A program made the position numbers and the translations under genes. The notes under the pieces are model-generated. The model was not told the origin of the DNA. It made no database searches and worked only from the letters and a program-made list of their open reading frames with translations. From positions 27,220 through 91,219 of the forward strand of contig NZ_CANLMZ010000012.1 of NCBI RefSeq assembly GCF_947492645.1: a stretch of DNA of 64,000 nucleotides. The letters are read 5' to 3'. The stretch is from an uncultured Pontibacter sp. GTDB lineage: Bacteria; Bacteroidota; Bacteroidia; Cytophagales; Hymenobacteraceae. Position 1 is the stretch's first letter, and each line of letters opens with the position of its first letter. Shown here one piece after another: positions 1 through 9,958 of the stretch.

Positions 1-390
1 TTCACCGCTAACTGACTGAGCAGAATAAGCTAGTTCATTCTTGTTTCTTTCGATACCAAGTGCTGTTACCACAACTTCATCCAGCTGCTGTGTGTTTAAA
101 GGTAGCGCCACATTGATAGTTGCAGCATTTCCAATGGCTCGTTCTATTGTGGTGTAGCCAATAAAGCTAAACTGTAAGGTTCTACCTGTTTCAGGAACAC
201 TTAGTGTGTAACTACCGTCTCCCGATGTGGCTGTACCTACCGTGGTGCCTTTAACCAAGACCGTAACGCCAGGAAGCGGCTGATTTGTTGTGGCATCGGT
301 TACTCTTCCGGTAACTTCCCTCACCTGGGCCATCGCCTGCTGAAGCAGAGTAAATGTCAGGATCAAAAGCAAAAGTAAGTTTCTTTTCAT
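1..390 (-). CDS. SusC/RagA family TonB-linked outer membrane protein, N-terminal part (runs off window)
   Basis: This is the first 130 codons of a SusC-type TonB-dependent receptor; the rest lies beyond base 1. The ATG at 390 is followed by a signal peptide ending QQAMAQ. A carboxypeptidase-regulatory-like domain (about residues 25-100, with QPLPGVTVLVKG and FSFIGY) comes next, then the TonB-box-like stretch EVVVTALGIE and the start of the plug. It closely parallels the N-terminus of the complete SusC at 3755-6874, so the two are paralogues in tandem on the same strand. SusC proteins form the outer-membrane channel through which a SusD-capped substrate is drawn with TonB energy. The substrate cannot be told from this fragment. 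Confidence 0.93.
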   Translation of the reverse strand, partial: MKRNLLLLLILTFTLLQQAMAQVREVTGRVTDATTNQPLPGVTVLVKGTTVGTATSGDGSYTLSVPETGRTLQFSFIGYTTIERAIGNAATINVALPLNTQQLDEVVVTALGIERNKNELAYSAQSVSGE

Positions 391-1130
391 TGTGCTTATG
401 GTTTAAGTTAGTAATCTCATAAATCATGCTTCCGCACCTCCACACATTCTGTTTTAGCATTAATCAAATGAAGGAGGATGGGGTGTATACTTGCCACGCC
501 TAAGAGTAAAGCATAGCAAACGGAATCTTACGGCGAAACATATGAGCCACAAAAGCCTGTTAGATTTTGCACAAAGGGCAAGTGCGTAAGAGATTCGGTG
601 AAATAAGCGGGGACTATTCCTACAACTAAAAAAAGCTGTAGCTTATAACAGGGGGAGGGTAACCACTAAAATAATCTACTAAAGTGGCATGAAATAAATA
701 GGGGGTGCAACCGTACTGGAGCAACCCTTATAATAGATAAGCTGGCTGGCAACTTAACCACTATAGAATATAAATGGAGGTATAGCTTGTTTTAGTGTAC
801 CTTCTAGTCATACATCTAACTTGAGATGTATAACATATTTACAAGTATAAATTAAAGTAATCACATATTAGTAAAAAGCCATTTTATCTCTGCTGATCCC
901 TTAGCAAGTAAAAAGCTGACCATTACACCTCTGTATTATACTTTACATTGGTATTAACATCATACTTCCAGAGTAAAGCTATACCGAAATCAAGCAGCAC
1001 CTTAAAGTGAAAGCAACTATATATAGTTAAGTAATTTGCTGCGTTTCTTATATACGTATAATAAATTATAAAAATATAAAAAGTAACACTAAAATAATTC
1101 AAGTCTTACTTTCCTTTGCCTATAAAAAGA
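391..1130. other. AT-rich intergenic region, no gene seen
   Basis: About 740 bases between the partial susC and the terminator of the next operon. It is AT-rich with stops in all frames, and I see no RNA gene or long repeat. It must carry the promoter of the partial susC, but no clear TAnnTTTG box with a matching TTTG was found. One AGTATAA motif lies near 843. Confidence 0.6.
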
Positions 1131-1157
1131 AAAAACCACCGGAAGCCGGTGGTTTTT
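1131..1157 (-). terminator. Intrinsic terminator of the SusC-SusD-DUF1735 operon
   Basis: A perfect 12-bp stem (1131-1142 with 1146-1157, core ACCACCGG/CCGGTGGT) with a three-base loop. A-runs and T-runs sit at the two ends, so it could work in both directions. It lies about 110 bases past the last stop of the minus-strand operon. Confidence 0.85.
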
Positions 1158-1267
1158 ACCAATGAAGAAGACTACTACCTAGTTTTCTTATCTATCTACT
1201 TTAAACTTAAGTTGCAAGCAACTTGTAGAGTTAAATGCCATCTGTATTTATAGAAGCATTGATTTTC

Positions 1268-2194
1268 TTATCTCTCTCTCAAGAATACATAGTTCTCAGT
1301 AACAGTCCATCTGCCAGCTGTCCATTTAATGTAGATCGAACGATCTGCTTCATTGAATTTACCTTCAACATTAGTAAACACTCTAGTTCCGTCATTGAAG
1401 TCAGTAACAGAAACCAAGTTGCCTGTAGCTGGATCAAAAGTATAGATTGGTCTGATACCTGAGTTTGCCGCACCACCTGTCGCAATAGAGTTTACAATCA
1501 GGTTGTTATAAGCATAGCTCTCATCATAATAAACTACAGAGTTAGCTGTTCTGGTAGACAATGAAATGTCTCTTGGATAATCATCAGTATACAAACCGTT
1601 TGCATCTACTATTGAGCTAGTCTCAGGGTTAATTCTGTAAACAGCATCATATGCATTTTTTGCGCCTATTGTAACCAATAAGTTATCAAAGTTACCGCTG
1701 ATCGTGTAACCAGATTTATCAACGCTTTCAATCGTGAAACCAAGCGCATACGTTGTTGAAGGATCTAGGTCAACTGGATTCATCGCCAACTTAAGAACAC
1801 CGGTTCTGCTTCCTTTTGGTATTGTCACACTTAAGCCAGATCCTTGTAGTTCATAAAGAGACGAAGGGTATTCAACTAGTTCTGCTTCTTCAGCCTCGTT
1901 ATAGGCATCAATAATTGCCTGGCTACTAGCTAAACTTAGCTTTACAGTTATATCCTCTGCAGCAACTTGTTCTGCAGCAAGTCTTACTGTAACAAAATCT
2001 AATACAGTTTCTTTATCCTCGTAAGCCAAGGCAAAAGTGGATGTATGGCTTGAGTTTGCAGGTAACTCTATTATTCTTTTAGCATTTAAGTCTATCATGC
2101 CATACTTCTGATCCTCAATCTCCTTATCCTGAAGACAAGAAGTTAAGCCTAATGCAAGTAGAGCAATAGCGTATATTTTATTTAAAGCTTTCAT
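1268..2194 (-). CDS. DUF1735-type surface lipoprotein of a SusCD operon
   Basis: A 308-residue lipoprotein, last gene of the susC-susD operon, 28 bases after susD. Its signal peptide ends in a lipobox at LTSC (Cys20), so it should be anchored in the outer membrane. Residues about 45-155 resemble the DUF1735/BT_3987-like N-terminal domain seen in lipoproteins linked to SusCD loci, including the phrase VTIPKGSRTG. The C-terminal half is beta-rich and ends in YIKWTAGRWTVTENYVFLRE, a typical closing strand of these binding proteins. By position it is a likely accessory substrate-binding protein. No catalytic residues were recognised. Confidence 0.82.
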   Translation of the reverse strand: MKALNKIYAIALLALGLTSCLQDKEIEDQKYGMIDLNAKRIIELPANSSHTSTFALAYEDKETVLDFVTVRLAAEQVAAEDITVKLSLASSQAIIDAYNEAEEAELVEYPSSLYELQGSGLSVTIPKGSRTGVLKLAMNPVDLDPSTTYALGFTIESVDKSGYTISGNFDNLLVTIGAKNAYDAVYRINPETSSIVDANGLYTDDYPRDISLSTRTANSVVYYDESYAYNNLIVNSIATGGAANSGIRPIYTFDPATGNLVSVTDFNDGTRVFTNVEGKFNEADRSIYIKWTAGRWTVTENYVFLRER

Positions 2195-2222
2195 TTATAA
2201 TTATTATTATAAAGTTAACAGA

Positions 2223-3725
2223 TTATTTATCCCAGAATACCGTAGTTGACTGAGCATCAATTGCCCCTTCAGCTGCTACGTTTGCAGCATTGTAGCTGTA
2301 TTCGTTCTGTGGATATAAAAGACGCTTAGGGATAACGTTTGAACCTCTGCTTGGAGATAAAGATAGCGGAAGGTCTGCTGGAACTCCTAGTCTTCTATAG
2401 TCAATCCAAGCCTCGAAGTTATTAATTCCAACCAATGCAAGGTATTTCTGCATCACGATAAAATTAACCTTATTACCTGCGGCATCATAATTTGTTAGAG
2501 CATCGCTCTGAGCTAAATAGGCATCAGCTGTAGCAACAGCATTTGTTACACCTAACCAACGAAACGACTCTCTTACAGCCTCGGTAACAGCAACTTTACC
2601 ATCTCCAGGCAACCATCCTCTTTGAATAGCCTCAGCCTGTAAGAACATGCTCTCTACAGAAGTAAACACCCATTGTGCTTGCGTAGGAGTCTTTGCCAAT
2701 CCAGGACCAGCTACGTCTGATGAGTTAGCAGCCTTTGGGTCAGAGTTTGGTATTACCTCGCCAAAGTTGTAGCCATAGTACAGGTTACCATTTAGCGGAG
2801 TAATTGCTTTACTGAAGTAATACTGGTAACGTATATCATTGCTTCCTCTCAATTTGCCTAGCACATAGTTGTTTGCTCTGTTATAGTTGTCAACAATTGC
2901 ACCAGTATAAGTGGTTTTATAAGCATCCCAGAATGGATTTTGCTTACCGTTATCAACTGTATAGCCAGGCTGTACACTTGCAGTCTCACCGCTCATCAGG
3001 AAACCTGCTCCGTTCGCTGTAATTTTAGCAATCTCTGCTGTAGCATTGAAGCCAGAAACCTGAGACTGACGAACAATCAGTTTTAAACGTTGTGTGTTTG
3101 CTAACTTTCTCCACATACCAGCATTACCATTGAACATGATATCTGCTTGTGCAATACCTGGATTAGCGCTTGCTTCAGCAGCAGCAAATAACTTATCTGC
3201 TTCATCTAGTTGCACTAAAAGATCTGCATAAATATCTTCGCCTTTATCATAAGTTGGTAAGATATTGTTTGTCAAATCAAAAGCATTAGAGTAAGGTACG
3301 TTGTTGTACTGGTCTACTAAATACATAAAGCCAATAGACTTTATTACTTTAGCGATGCCCTGGTAAAACTTCTGATCAGCCGCCTCAGCTTTTTTCTCCA
3401 TCAGGTTTACATCATTAAGAATGTCATACCAGCCTGACCACTCATCTGATTGATAAGATGTAGTAATCTCATAGTTCTCCTGAGGATTGCTTGGGCCATA
3501 TGTACCTGAACGCGCCCAATATCCTGTCCAATGCGCAGCAAAGTCATAAGAGGTAGCCATACGGGAACCTGTTGCGTGCAACGCTCTTGGCAAGATCAAC
3601 TCGGGTGTTATCGACTCATCTGTAGGGGCGTTCGGGTTTTTATTTATATCGAAGAATTCATCTTTACAGCCTGTTGCAGAAATAAGCATCAGCAGGGTAA
3701 AAGCAGAATATATGATTCTTTTCAT
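2223..3725 (-). CDS. SusD/RagB family nutrient-binding outer membrane lipoprotein
   Basis: A 500-residue SusD-like protein of the SusD-like_2 type. The lipobox is SATGC (Cys20), followed by the family hallmark FFDINKNPNAPT. The helical TPR-like fold is suggested by repeated Ala/Tyr-rich helices and the stretch VESMFLQAEAIQRG near residue 360. It starts 29 bases after the susC stop and is surely co-transcribed. SusD proteins form the lid over the SusC barrel and bind the incoming glycan or peptide. No polysaccharide lyase, glycosidase or peptidase lies beside it, so the substrate is unknown. Confidence 0.94.
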   Translation of the reverse strand: MKRIIYSAFTLLMLISATGCKDEFFDINKNPNAPTDESITPELILPRALHATGSRMATSYDFAAHWTGYWARSGTYGPSNPQENYEITTSYQSDEWSGWYDILNDVNLMEKKAEAADQKFYQGIAKVIKSIGFMYLVDQYNNVPYSNAFDLTNNILPTYDKGEDIYADLLVQLDEADKLFAAAEASANPGIAQADIMFNGNAGMWRKLANTQRLKLIVRQSQVSGFNATAEIAKITANGAGFLMSGETASVQPGYTVDNGKQNPFWDAYKTTYTGAIVDNYNRANNYVLGKLRGSNDIRYQYYFSKAITPLNGNLYYGYNFGEVIPNSDPKAANSSDVAGPGLAKTPTQAQWVFTSVESMFLQAEAIQRGWLPGDGKVAVTEAVRESFRWLGVTNAVATADAYLAQSDALTNYDAAGNKVNFIVMQKYLALVGINNFEAWIDYRRLGVPADLPLSLSPSRGSNVIPKRLLYPQNEYSYNAANVAAEGAIDAQSTTVFWDK

Positions 3726-3754
3726 ATTATTTGATTTTTATGCTAATAAATTAA

Positions 3755-6700
3755 TTAGAATTTCAGAGTAATGTTACCACCAAACGTTCTAGTTGGAGGA
3801 TTAATCTGAGAGCTTGCAATACCAGATGTGTTAGTATCATTGAAGCTGTTAAAGTCTGGATCAGAGAACTCGTTTGTCTCAGGTAACCAAAGCACAAGGT
3901 TACGACCTGTAAGAGCTACAGAAACACCTTTTACAACTTTAAGCCTAGATACTATGCTTGCTGGCAGATCATATCCTAAAGATACTTCACGTAGTCTCCA
4001 AGTAGCTGCACTAGTGATAAAGTTAGAAGATACGCTTCTGAATACACCTGTGTAGAAATCATTTACATTGCTAACAGTTACGTTAGTGTTCTCGATGTAC
4101 TGACCTGGGTTTTCTGGATCTGCAATAGATGAGTTCGGGAACACGAAACGCTCGCGGTTGTTTCTTGCTGTAGCAGCAGATACACCTGTCCACGCCATCG
4201 CGCTACCAATGCTATGGTATGCATAGTGACCACCTTTGTATTCAGCTAAAGCTGACAAAGTAAGACCTTTCCAGCTTGCAGAGGGGTTCAAGCCAACAAT
4301 CCACTTCGGCAATGTACGACCGAATACTTTATTATTAGGATCTGCAGAAGGATAACCTGTTTCAGCGTCAACAATAACACGTCCCTGATCATCTCTTAAA
4401 TAATCAGTAGCCTTGATAACGAAGGCTGGCTGACCTACAATTGCATAGTTAGCAGCTGCAACATAACCACCAATCGCAAGCTCATCTAAATCACCGTAGA
4501 TGCTTTTGATTTCGCTATCGCTGTATGTAGCGTTTGCTCTAAACTCAACTTTAACATCACCAAGGTTAACAAGTGGAGTTAATCTTAAGTCTAATTCTAC
4601 ACCTTTGTTCACAAATGATGCAGCGTTCACGTTAGCAGAAGTATAACCAGTAGCGTCAGAAACCCTGATAGGTACAATTTGGTTGTCGTTGTTCTGGTAA
4701 TAGTATGTACCTTCTAAGTTGATGCGGCCACCCATAAATCCAGACTCAAAACCAAATTCTTTACTTTCGATAAACTCTGGTTCAAGAGCAGCATCATAAG
4801 TAGCATTGTTAGCAGTATAACCAGGAAGTGAGCCGTAAGGGAAACCACTTGCCTGAGAGAAAGTAGCTGCTAAAGAGTACGCAGATATATCAGCGTTACC
4901 TGTTTTACTCCATGAGCCTCTTAGCTTTAAGTAAGAAAGCACATCGCTATTTTGTAAACCTGAGATGGCATCAGTTAAAACTAATGAACCACTTACACCA
5001 GGATAGAAGAATGAGTTATTACCAATAGCAAGAACAGAAGTCCAGTCGTTACGGCCTGTAACCTCAACGTTAGCCCAACCTCTGTAGCTTAAACCAGCAC
5101 TTGCGTAAAGCGAGAACAATCTAGTCTTACTGAAAGGAGAAGATCCACCAAGTTCACCTGTACGGTTAGCTACGTTAAACAATTCTGGAACAACAAGGTT
5201 TGCTGCACCTACCCTAGTGTCGCGAGCATCTGTCTGTCTAACATAAGTACCGGCAACACCTGTAATTTTAAAGTTTTCGTTAATCTCCTTGTTTACATTA
5301 GCGAAAGCCTCAGATGATAAACGAGTGCTCTTGTAAGCTCTCTCTGTGATAGCGCCAGGGATTAATGCAAAACCTCTTTCATTAATACCATATTCTGTCG
5401 GAACCTCACCTTTAGATGAGAATCTTTCAGCTATAGACTGCGATGTTAAAGCAGCTCTATATGTAAGGCTTAACCAATTTGTAGCTTTGTAGCTAAAGTC
5501 AAGGTTTGTTAAAAGGTCTTCTCTTCTACCTTCTTTGCGCCAGTTATCAAGAGCAAAGTATGGGTTTAAGCCGTAGTCGTTGAAGTAGTTGTTGTATTCC
5601 GCAAATTTGTTATTCTTGAAATCTTTGTAAGAAGTAAGCGGAATATGAGCAGGCGTGTTGAAGATAAGGTTTAATAGACCACCATTCAAACCAACGTTAT
5701 TCGCAGTATGATAATCTTCCATAGCCACATCATCGAACACATTGTAGTTCTGCTGAATGTAGTTTGTGTTGAAGCCAACTCTGAATTTACCAAACTCTTT
5801 ACCAGTGTTCAATCTCACACCAGTTCTACGGTTTTCATCATCAGGCACAATACCTTTTATAAGTGCATCCTGTACACTTACATAAAAGTCTTTGGCAGCA
5901 AGAGAGATGTCGTTTTGAGTAGTTACACCTGTATTAAAGAATTTCTTTCTCTCATCAGTTGGGCTATAAGGTACAGTTTGTACAGTACCATCTTCAAGTA
6001 CATGTCCAATTTCTACAGTTGAGCCATCAAATGCCGGGCCCCACGACCAGTTTTCATAAGGAGTATATTCACCGTAGCCACCGCTACCAAATTGCTTCTG
6101 GAATTTAGGGAAGAATGAGATTTGAGATAGCTGTGTTGAATTACTTACAGTAATTACTGGTTTGTCATCAATAGAGCCTTTTTTAGTTGTAACTACAATC
6201 ACACCGTTTCTTGCATCAGGTCCGTAGATTGCCGCTGCAGAAGCACCCTTTAATATAGTAGTGCTTTCAATGTCATTAGGGTTTAGTGAAGATAGGTAGC
6301 TAAGTGCAGCTGGCACACCATCTAACAGTAATAGCGGGTTGTTATTACCAGTTAAAGAGCGGATACCACGAAGGTTGATTCTTACGTTTTCGAATACACC
6401 GTTGTTAACAGAAGTAATGTTCAAACCTGATACTTTACCCTGCAAACCATTTGCAACGTTAACTGGGTTAGCACGAGTGATTACCTTATCAGTTACTGTT
6501 GTAGTTGCGTAGCCTACTTCCTTTTTTTGTCTTTCAACACCAAGGGCTGTTACAACAACTTCCTGTAATTGTTTTGAATCTATTGGTAGGCTAACATTGA
6601 TATTAGCAGCGTTACCAATGGCGCGCTCAATTGTTTGATAACCTATAAAGCTGAATACTAATGTATTGCCACCCTCAGGCACATTGAGTGTATAATTACC

Positions 6701-6874
6701 ATCAGCTGATGTTGCAGTACCAGCTCCGGTTCCTTTTACCACTACTGTTACGCCTGGTAGAGGCTGATTATTAGAAGCGTCTGTCACCTTACCGGTGATA
6801 GTCCTACTCTGTGCCATTGCATCAGGCAACAGAGCAGATAACAGAAATAGACATAGAAGTACTATTTTTTTCAT
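3755..6874 (-). CDS. SusC/RagA family TonB-linked outer membrane protein
   Basis: A complete 1039-residue SusC. The ATG at 6874 (MKKIVLLCLF) is preferred over the upstream in-frame ATG at 6970, because it begins a proper signal peptide ending DAMAQ. Domains: carboxypeptidase-regulatory-like residues 24-100, TonB-box-like EVVVTALGVE 105-114, plug about 120-235 with NPLLLLDGVP at 179-188, then a 22-strand barrel ending in TFGGNITLKF with the C-terminal Phe expected for BAM recognition. It is first in the operon with susD and the DUF1735 lipoprotein. A receptor of this kind is often controlled by an ECF sigma/anti-sigma pair, but none is in the window. Confidence 0.95.
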   Translation of the reverse strand: MKKIVLLCLFLLSALLPDAMAQSRTITGKVTDASNNQPLPGVTVVVKGTGAGTATSADGNYTLNVPEGGNTLVFSFIGYQTIERAIGNAANINVSLPIDSKQLQEVVVTALGVERQKKEVGYATTTVTDKVITRANPVNVANGLQGKVSGLNITSVNNGVFENVRINLRGIRSLTGNNNPLLLLDGVPAALSYLSSLNPNDIESTTILKGASAAAIYGPDARNGVIVVTTKKGSIDDKPVITVSNSTQLSQISFFPKFQKQFGSGGYGEYTPYENWSWGPAFDGSTVEIGHVLEDGTVQTVPYSPTDERKKFFNTGVTTQNDISLAAKDFYVSVQDALIKGIVPDDENRRTGVRLNTGKEFGKFRVGFNTNYIQQNYNVFDDVAMEDYHTANNVGLNGGLLNLIFNTPAHIPLTSYKDFKNNKFAEYNNYFNDYGLNPYFALDNWRKEGRREDLLTNLDFSYKATNWLSLTYRAALTSQSIAERFSSKGEVPTEYGINERGFALIPGAITERAYKSTRLSSEAFANVNKEINENFKITGVAGTYVRQTDARDTRVGAANLVVPELFNVANRTGELGGSSPFSKTRLFSLYASAGLSYRGWANVEVTGRNDWTSVLAIGNNSFFYPGVSGSLVLTDAISGLQNSDVLSYLKLRGSWSKTGNADISAYSLAATFSQASGFPYGSLPGYTANNATYDAALEPEFIESKEFGFESGFMGGRINLEGTYYYQNNDNQIVPIRVSDATGYTSANVNAASFVNKGVELDLRLTPLVNLGDVKVEFRANATYSDSEIKSIYGDLDELAIGGYVAAANYAIVGQPAFVIKATDYLRDDQGRVIVDAETGYPSADPNNKVFGRTLPKWIVGLNPSASWKGLTLSALAEYKGGHYAYHSIGSAMAWTGVSAATARNNRERFVFPNSSIADPENPGQYIENTNVTVSNVNDFYTGVFRSVSSNFITSAATWRLREVSLGYDLPASIVSRLKVVKGVSVALTGRNLVLWLPETNEFSDPDFNSFNDTNTSGIASSQINPPTRTFGGNITLKF

Positions 6875-7714
6875 TATTCTGTTTGGTTTTAAGGTTAATT
6901 GATTGATTGTAAAGAATCTTTTGGTCCAGGCTATAACAAGCATGGGAGTAGTTAGTATCTTATGGGTCATTCCTGTCTATTCCTACACGCGCAACGCACA
7001 CGTAAATTTAATTAGTTACGAAGTAACTATGAGGCACCATAAGAACTGCTTATCGTGAAGTAACTGTTTTCTACTACACCAGCGATTAATCTAGTGCACA
7101 AAATACAGTCTGCTTAAAGTTGGTTGATCAATGGAAAAACCAAGCTTGGTGAGAAGTTATAGAAAATTGAAGGCGGTTTTCTTTATCCGGCAAGTTGATG
7201 AGGTAACCTGTAGGACAAGAAGGATAAGTTATAAAGGTTAGGTTAGTAGATATATACCATATATTGGTTTAAGGTTTAACATATTACACAGCTTTGAAGA
7301 TAACAATATATTATAAAGTTATCATATATATTTGTTTACTAAAGTATGGATTTTGTTAGTATATACCAAATTTGCTGTCAAAACATTTATTGATATAACC
7401 TTTATACAGATTTAATATATCTGAAGTAAATATATACATATTTACTATTATGCAATTCAAAAATCTGATATACAGCATGTTGTATATTAATATTTACTCA
7501 TGTTTCAGCGGGCCTTTGGATTAGACTAACATATTCATCTTAAAATAATATTTTAGAATGAATATGTTAGAAAGGGAGAATCATAATCTTATAGCAGCTA
7601 ATATTATGAATTTAAGGTGCTAGCTCCTGAAGTTAAATGGGATCCTCTGAATCAAATTCAATATATTTAGGCACATGTCTAACTTATGTCATCTGTTACA
7701 ACAGAAATAATTCA
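6875..7714. other. Long AT-rich intergenic region upstream of susC
   Basis: About 840 bases between susC and the feoB terminator with no convincing gene on either strand. It must hold the susC promoter and any receptor control sites. It contains the large hairpin at 7526-7570, listed separately, and many short TATATA runs. Confidence 0.6.
7526..7570. repeat. 45-base AT-rich hairpin (13-bp perfect arms)
   Basis: Arms CTAACATATTCAT (7526-7538) and its exact complement (7558-7570), then a two-base internal mismatch and a further five pairs around a TAATA loop. No T-run follows, so it is not a standard terminator. It lies alone in a gene-free stretch between two minus-strand operons. Confidence 0.6.
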
Positions 7715-7767
7715 CCCCCATAAGCAAAGAAGCCCGATGATAAGTCGGGCTTCTTTGCTTATGGGGG
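7715..7767 (-). terminator. Terminator of feoAB
   Basis: A perfect 23-bp inverted repeat (7715-7737 with 7745-7767) with a seven-base loop, about 30 bases past the feoB stop. The core is AAGAAGCCCGA/TCGGGCTTCTT, the common form of terminator in this window. Confidence 0.88.
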
Positions 7768-7794
7768 AACTAGCGTCTTACTATAAAACTGAGG

Positions 7795-9948
7795 CTAGCT
7801 AAAAATCTGATATGTAATAAATGCCATCACATAGGCCAGGCCGCTCATGTAGATTAACTGGGCTAAAGGCCACATCCAGCTTTTAGTCTCCCGGCGAACA
7901 ATGGCTAGCGTACTTACGCACTGCATAGCAAACAGATAGAAGATCATAAGGGAAAAAGAGCGGGCAGGCGTAAAGAAAGGATCACCGTTTTCATCTTTTT
8001 CAGCCATTAACTTATTTTTAATTGTGGACACGTTTTCTTCTTCGCCTATACTGTAAATCGTAGACATTGTACCCACAAACACCTCGCGGGCGGCAAAAGA
8101 GGTAAGTAAAGCTATCCCAATTTTCCAGTCGTAGCCCAGCGGCCTGATAACGGGCTCTATGGCACGGCCGACTATACCAGCGTAAGAAGACTCCAACTGA
8201 TGAGAGGCTATCAGGTTTTCTGTTTGGATCTCGCTTAGGTTTGCCTGCTTTGCCTCAGTTAATGCTTTTTGCTCGGCAATCTCAAAATTATCTCCGGGAC
8301 CATAGGAGGCCAGCACCCAAAGTATAATAGAGATGGCTACAATCACTTTACCGGCTTCCAGCACAAACGTTTTAGACTTCTCTACTATTGTGAGGCCTAC
8401 ATTTTTCCAGCGCGGCATTTTATACACCGGAAACTCCATTATAAAGTAGCTGCGCTCGCGGGCTTTAAGTATAACCTTTAGCAGCATTGCCGAGAAAATT
8501 GCAGCCAGGAAGCCGATCAGGTACAAGCCCATTAATACGAGCCCCTGCAGGTTAAGGAAGCCAAGGTAGTATTTATCAGGAACAACCAGCGCAATAAGCA
8601 CAGTATATACCGGTATTCTGGCCGAACAGCTCATCAACGGCGTAACGAAAATGGTGATCATGCGATCTTTCCAGTTTTCGATGGTTCTGGCAGACATGAT
8701 AGCAGGCACAGCACAGGCTACACCTGATATGAGCGGCACAACGCTTTTGCCGTTAAGCCCGAACTTACGCATGATCTTGTCCATCATAAAGGTAACACGG
8801 GCCATATAGCCTGTTTCCTCAAGTATGGCTATAAAAGCAAAGAGAATCGCAATCTGCGGCACAAATATGAGCACGCCACCTAAGCCGGCAATCACACCTT
8901 CGGTAAGCAGGTTAACCAGCGGGCCCGAAAAATTGCTTTGGATCAATTCATTTAAGCCGGCTATGCCTTCGTCTATCAGGTCCATGGGGTAACTTGCCCA
9001 AGCGAAGATGGCCTGAAAAATAAGGAAGAGAATGACAAAGAATATCAGGTAGCCAAAAACCTTATGCGTTAGCACCTGGTCTATTCTGTTGCTAAACTTC
9101 TCGTCTTTTGTAGCTTTCTCTATCCGCACCACATCAAGCAAAAGCTCGTTTATGCGTGTGTAGCGTTCTATTGTTTCGCTTGCCTGTAGTACATTCGATT
9201 TAAAACCGTTTTCCTCCAGGGCAGTATCTAACCAGGCTACATCGGCCTCAGAAAGAAAGCGCAGGTTCTTGTACTGGTGCGCGTAGTGCAGCGCCAGGTA
9301 ATCGTTGGTAAGCGAAAAGCGCTCTTTTATACTTTGCAGCAGCGGAATCAACTCCACCGGAATCTCAAAGAAAGAGGCTTTGGTTGGCTCCAGTTGCTGC
9401 GTCATTACTATTTTAAGTGCAGCTACACCTATGCCTTTGCGGGCATTCATCGGGATAATGGGCACACCTAACTCACGGTGCAGGGCAGGTATATCAATTT
9501 TAACACCTTCCTTCTCTGCCACATCCACCATGTTAAGCGCAAGTACTGCCGGTATCTTAAGGTCTGCCAGTTGTGTAAACAGCAGCAGGTTACGCTTAAG
9601 GTTAGAAGCGTCGGCAGTAACAACGATAAGGTCTGGGTAGTGTTTAGAAGCCGGATCGTAGAGCAGGTCGATAATCACCCGCTCATCCAGTGACTTCGGG
9701 TACAGGCTATAAGTGCCTGGTAAATCTATTATTTCGGCACGTAGGCTGGGTGTAAGCTGGCTATGACCTGTTTTCTTATCAACTGTAACCCCCGGAAAGT
9801 TACCTACTTTTTGGTTTAAACCTGTAAGTTGGTTAAATAAAGATGTTTTACCTGAGTTAGGATTGCCAATCAGGGCAATCTTGGCCATAGCCTTAGGCTT
9901 GAGGGCTTGTTCAGGTTTTTTTAGTTCAGGTTGGGTAATTACAGGCAT
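7795..9948 (-). CDS. feoB: Ferrous iron transport protein B
   Basis: A 717-residue FeoB, the GTPase-coupled inner-membrane Fe(II) transporter. The G domain shows G1 GNPNSGKT (28-35), G2 GVTVDKK (53-59), G3 DLPG (75-78) and G4 NMVD (139-142). A helical spacer follows to about residue 290, then the membrane part with two Gate regions. These include the cysteine-containing stretches SGVACAVPA and PLMSCSARIPVY, residues thought to line the iron path. It starts 10 bases after feoA and is in the same operon; no feoC is present. An internal ATG (Met21) could also start the protein just before the G domain. Confidence 0.97.
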   Translation of the reverse strand: MPVITQPELKKPEQALKPKAMAKIALIGNPNSGKTSLFNQLTGLNQKVGNFPGVTVDKKTGHSQLTPSLRAEIIDLPGTYSLYPKSLDERVIIDLLYDPASKHYPDLIVVTADASNLKRNLLLFTQLADLKIPAVLALNMVDVAEKEGVKIDIPALHRELGVPIIPMNARKGIGVAALKIVMTQQLEPTKASFFEIPVELIPLLQSIKERFSLTNDYLALHYAHQYKNLRFLSEADVAWLDTALEENGFKSNVLQASETIERYTRINELLLDVVRIEKATKDEKFSNRIDQVLTHKVFGYLIFFVILFLIFQAIFAWASYPMDLIDEGIAGLNELIQSNFSGPLVNLLTEGVIAGLGGVLIFVPQIAILFAFIAILEETGYMARVTFMMDKIMRKFGLNGKSVVPLISGVACAVPAIMSARTIENWKDRMITIFVTPLMSCSARIPVYTVLIALVVPDKYYLGFLNLQGLVLMGLYLIGFLAAIFSAMLLKVILKARERSYFIMEFPVYKMPRWKNVGLTIVEKSKTFVLEAGKVIVAISIILWVLASYGPGDNFEIAEQKALTEAKQANLSEIQTENLIASHQLESSYAGIVGRAIEPVIRPLGYDWKIGIALLTSFAAREVFVGTMSTIYSIGEEENVSTIKNKLMAEKDENGDPFFTPARSFSLMIFYLFAMQCVSTLAIVRRETKSWMWPLAQLIYMSGLAYVMAFITYQIFS

Positions 9949-9958
9949 GCAGGTATTA

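Noticed and set aside
5708..6022. 104-residue plus-strand ORF
   Set aside because: Antisense to a conserved part of susC, low complexity, no supporting signal.
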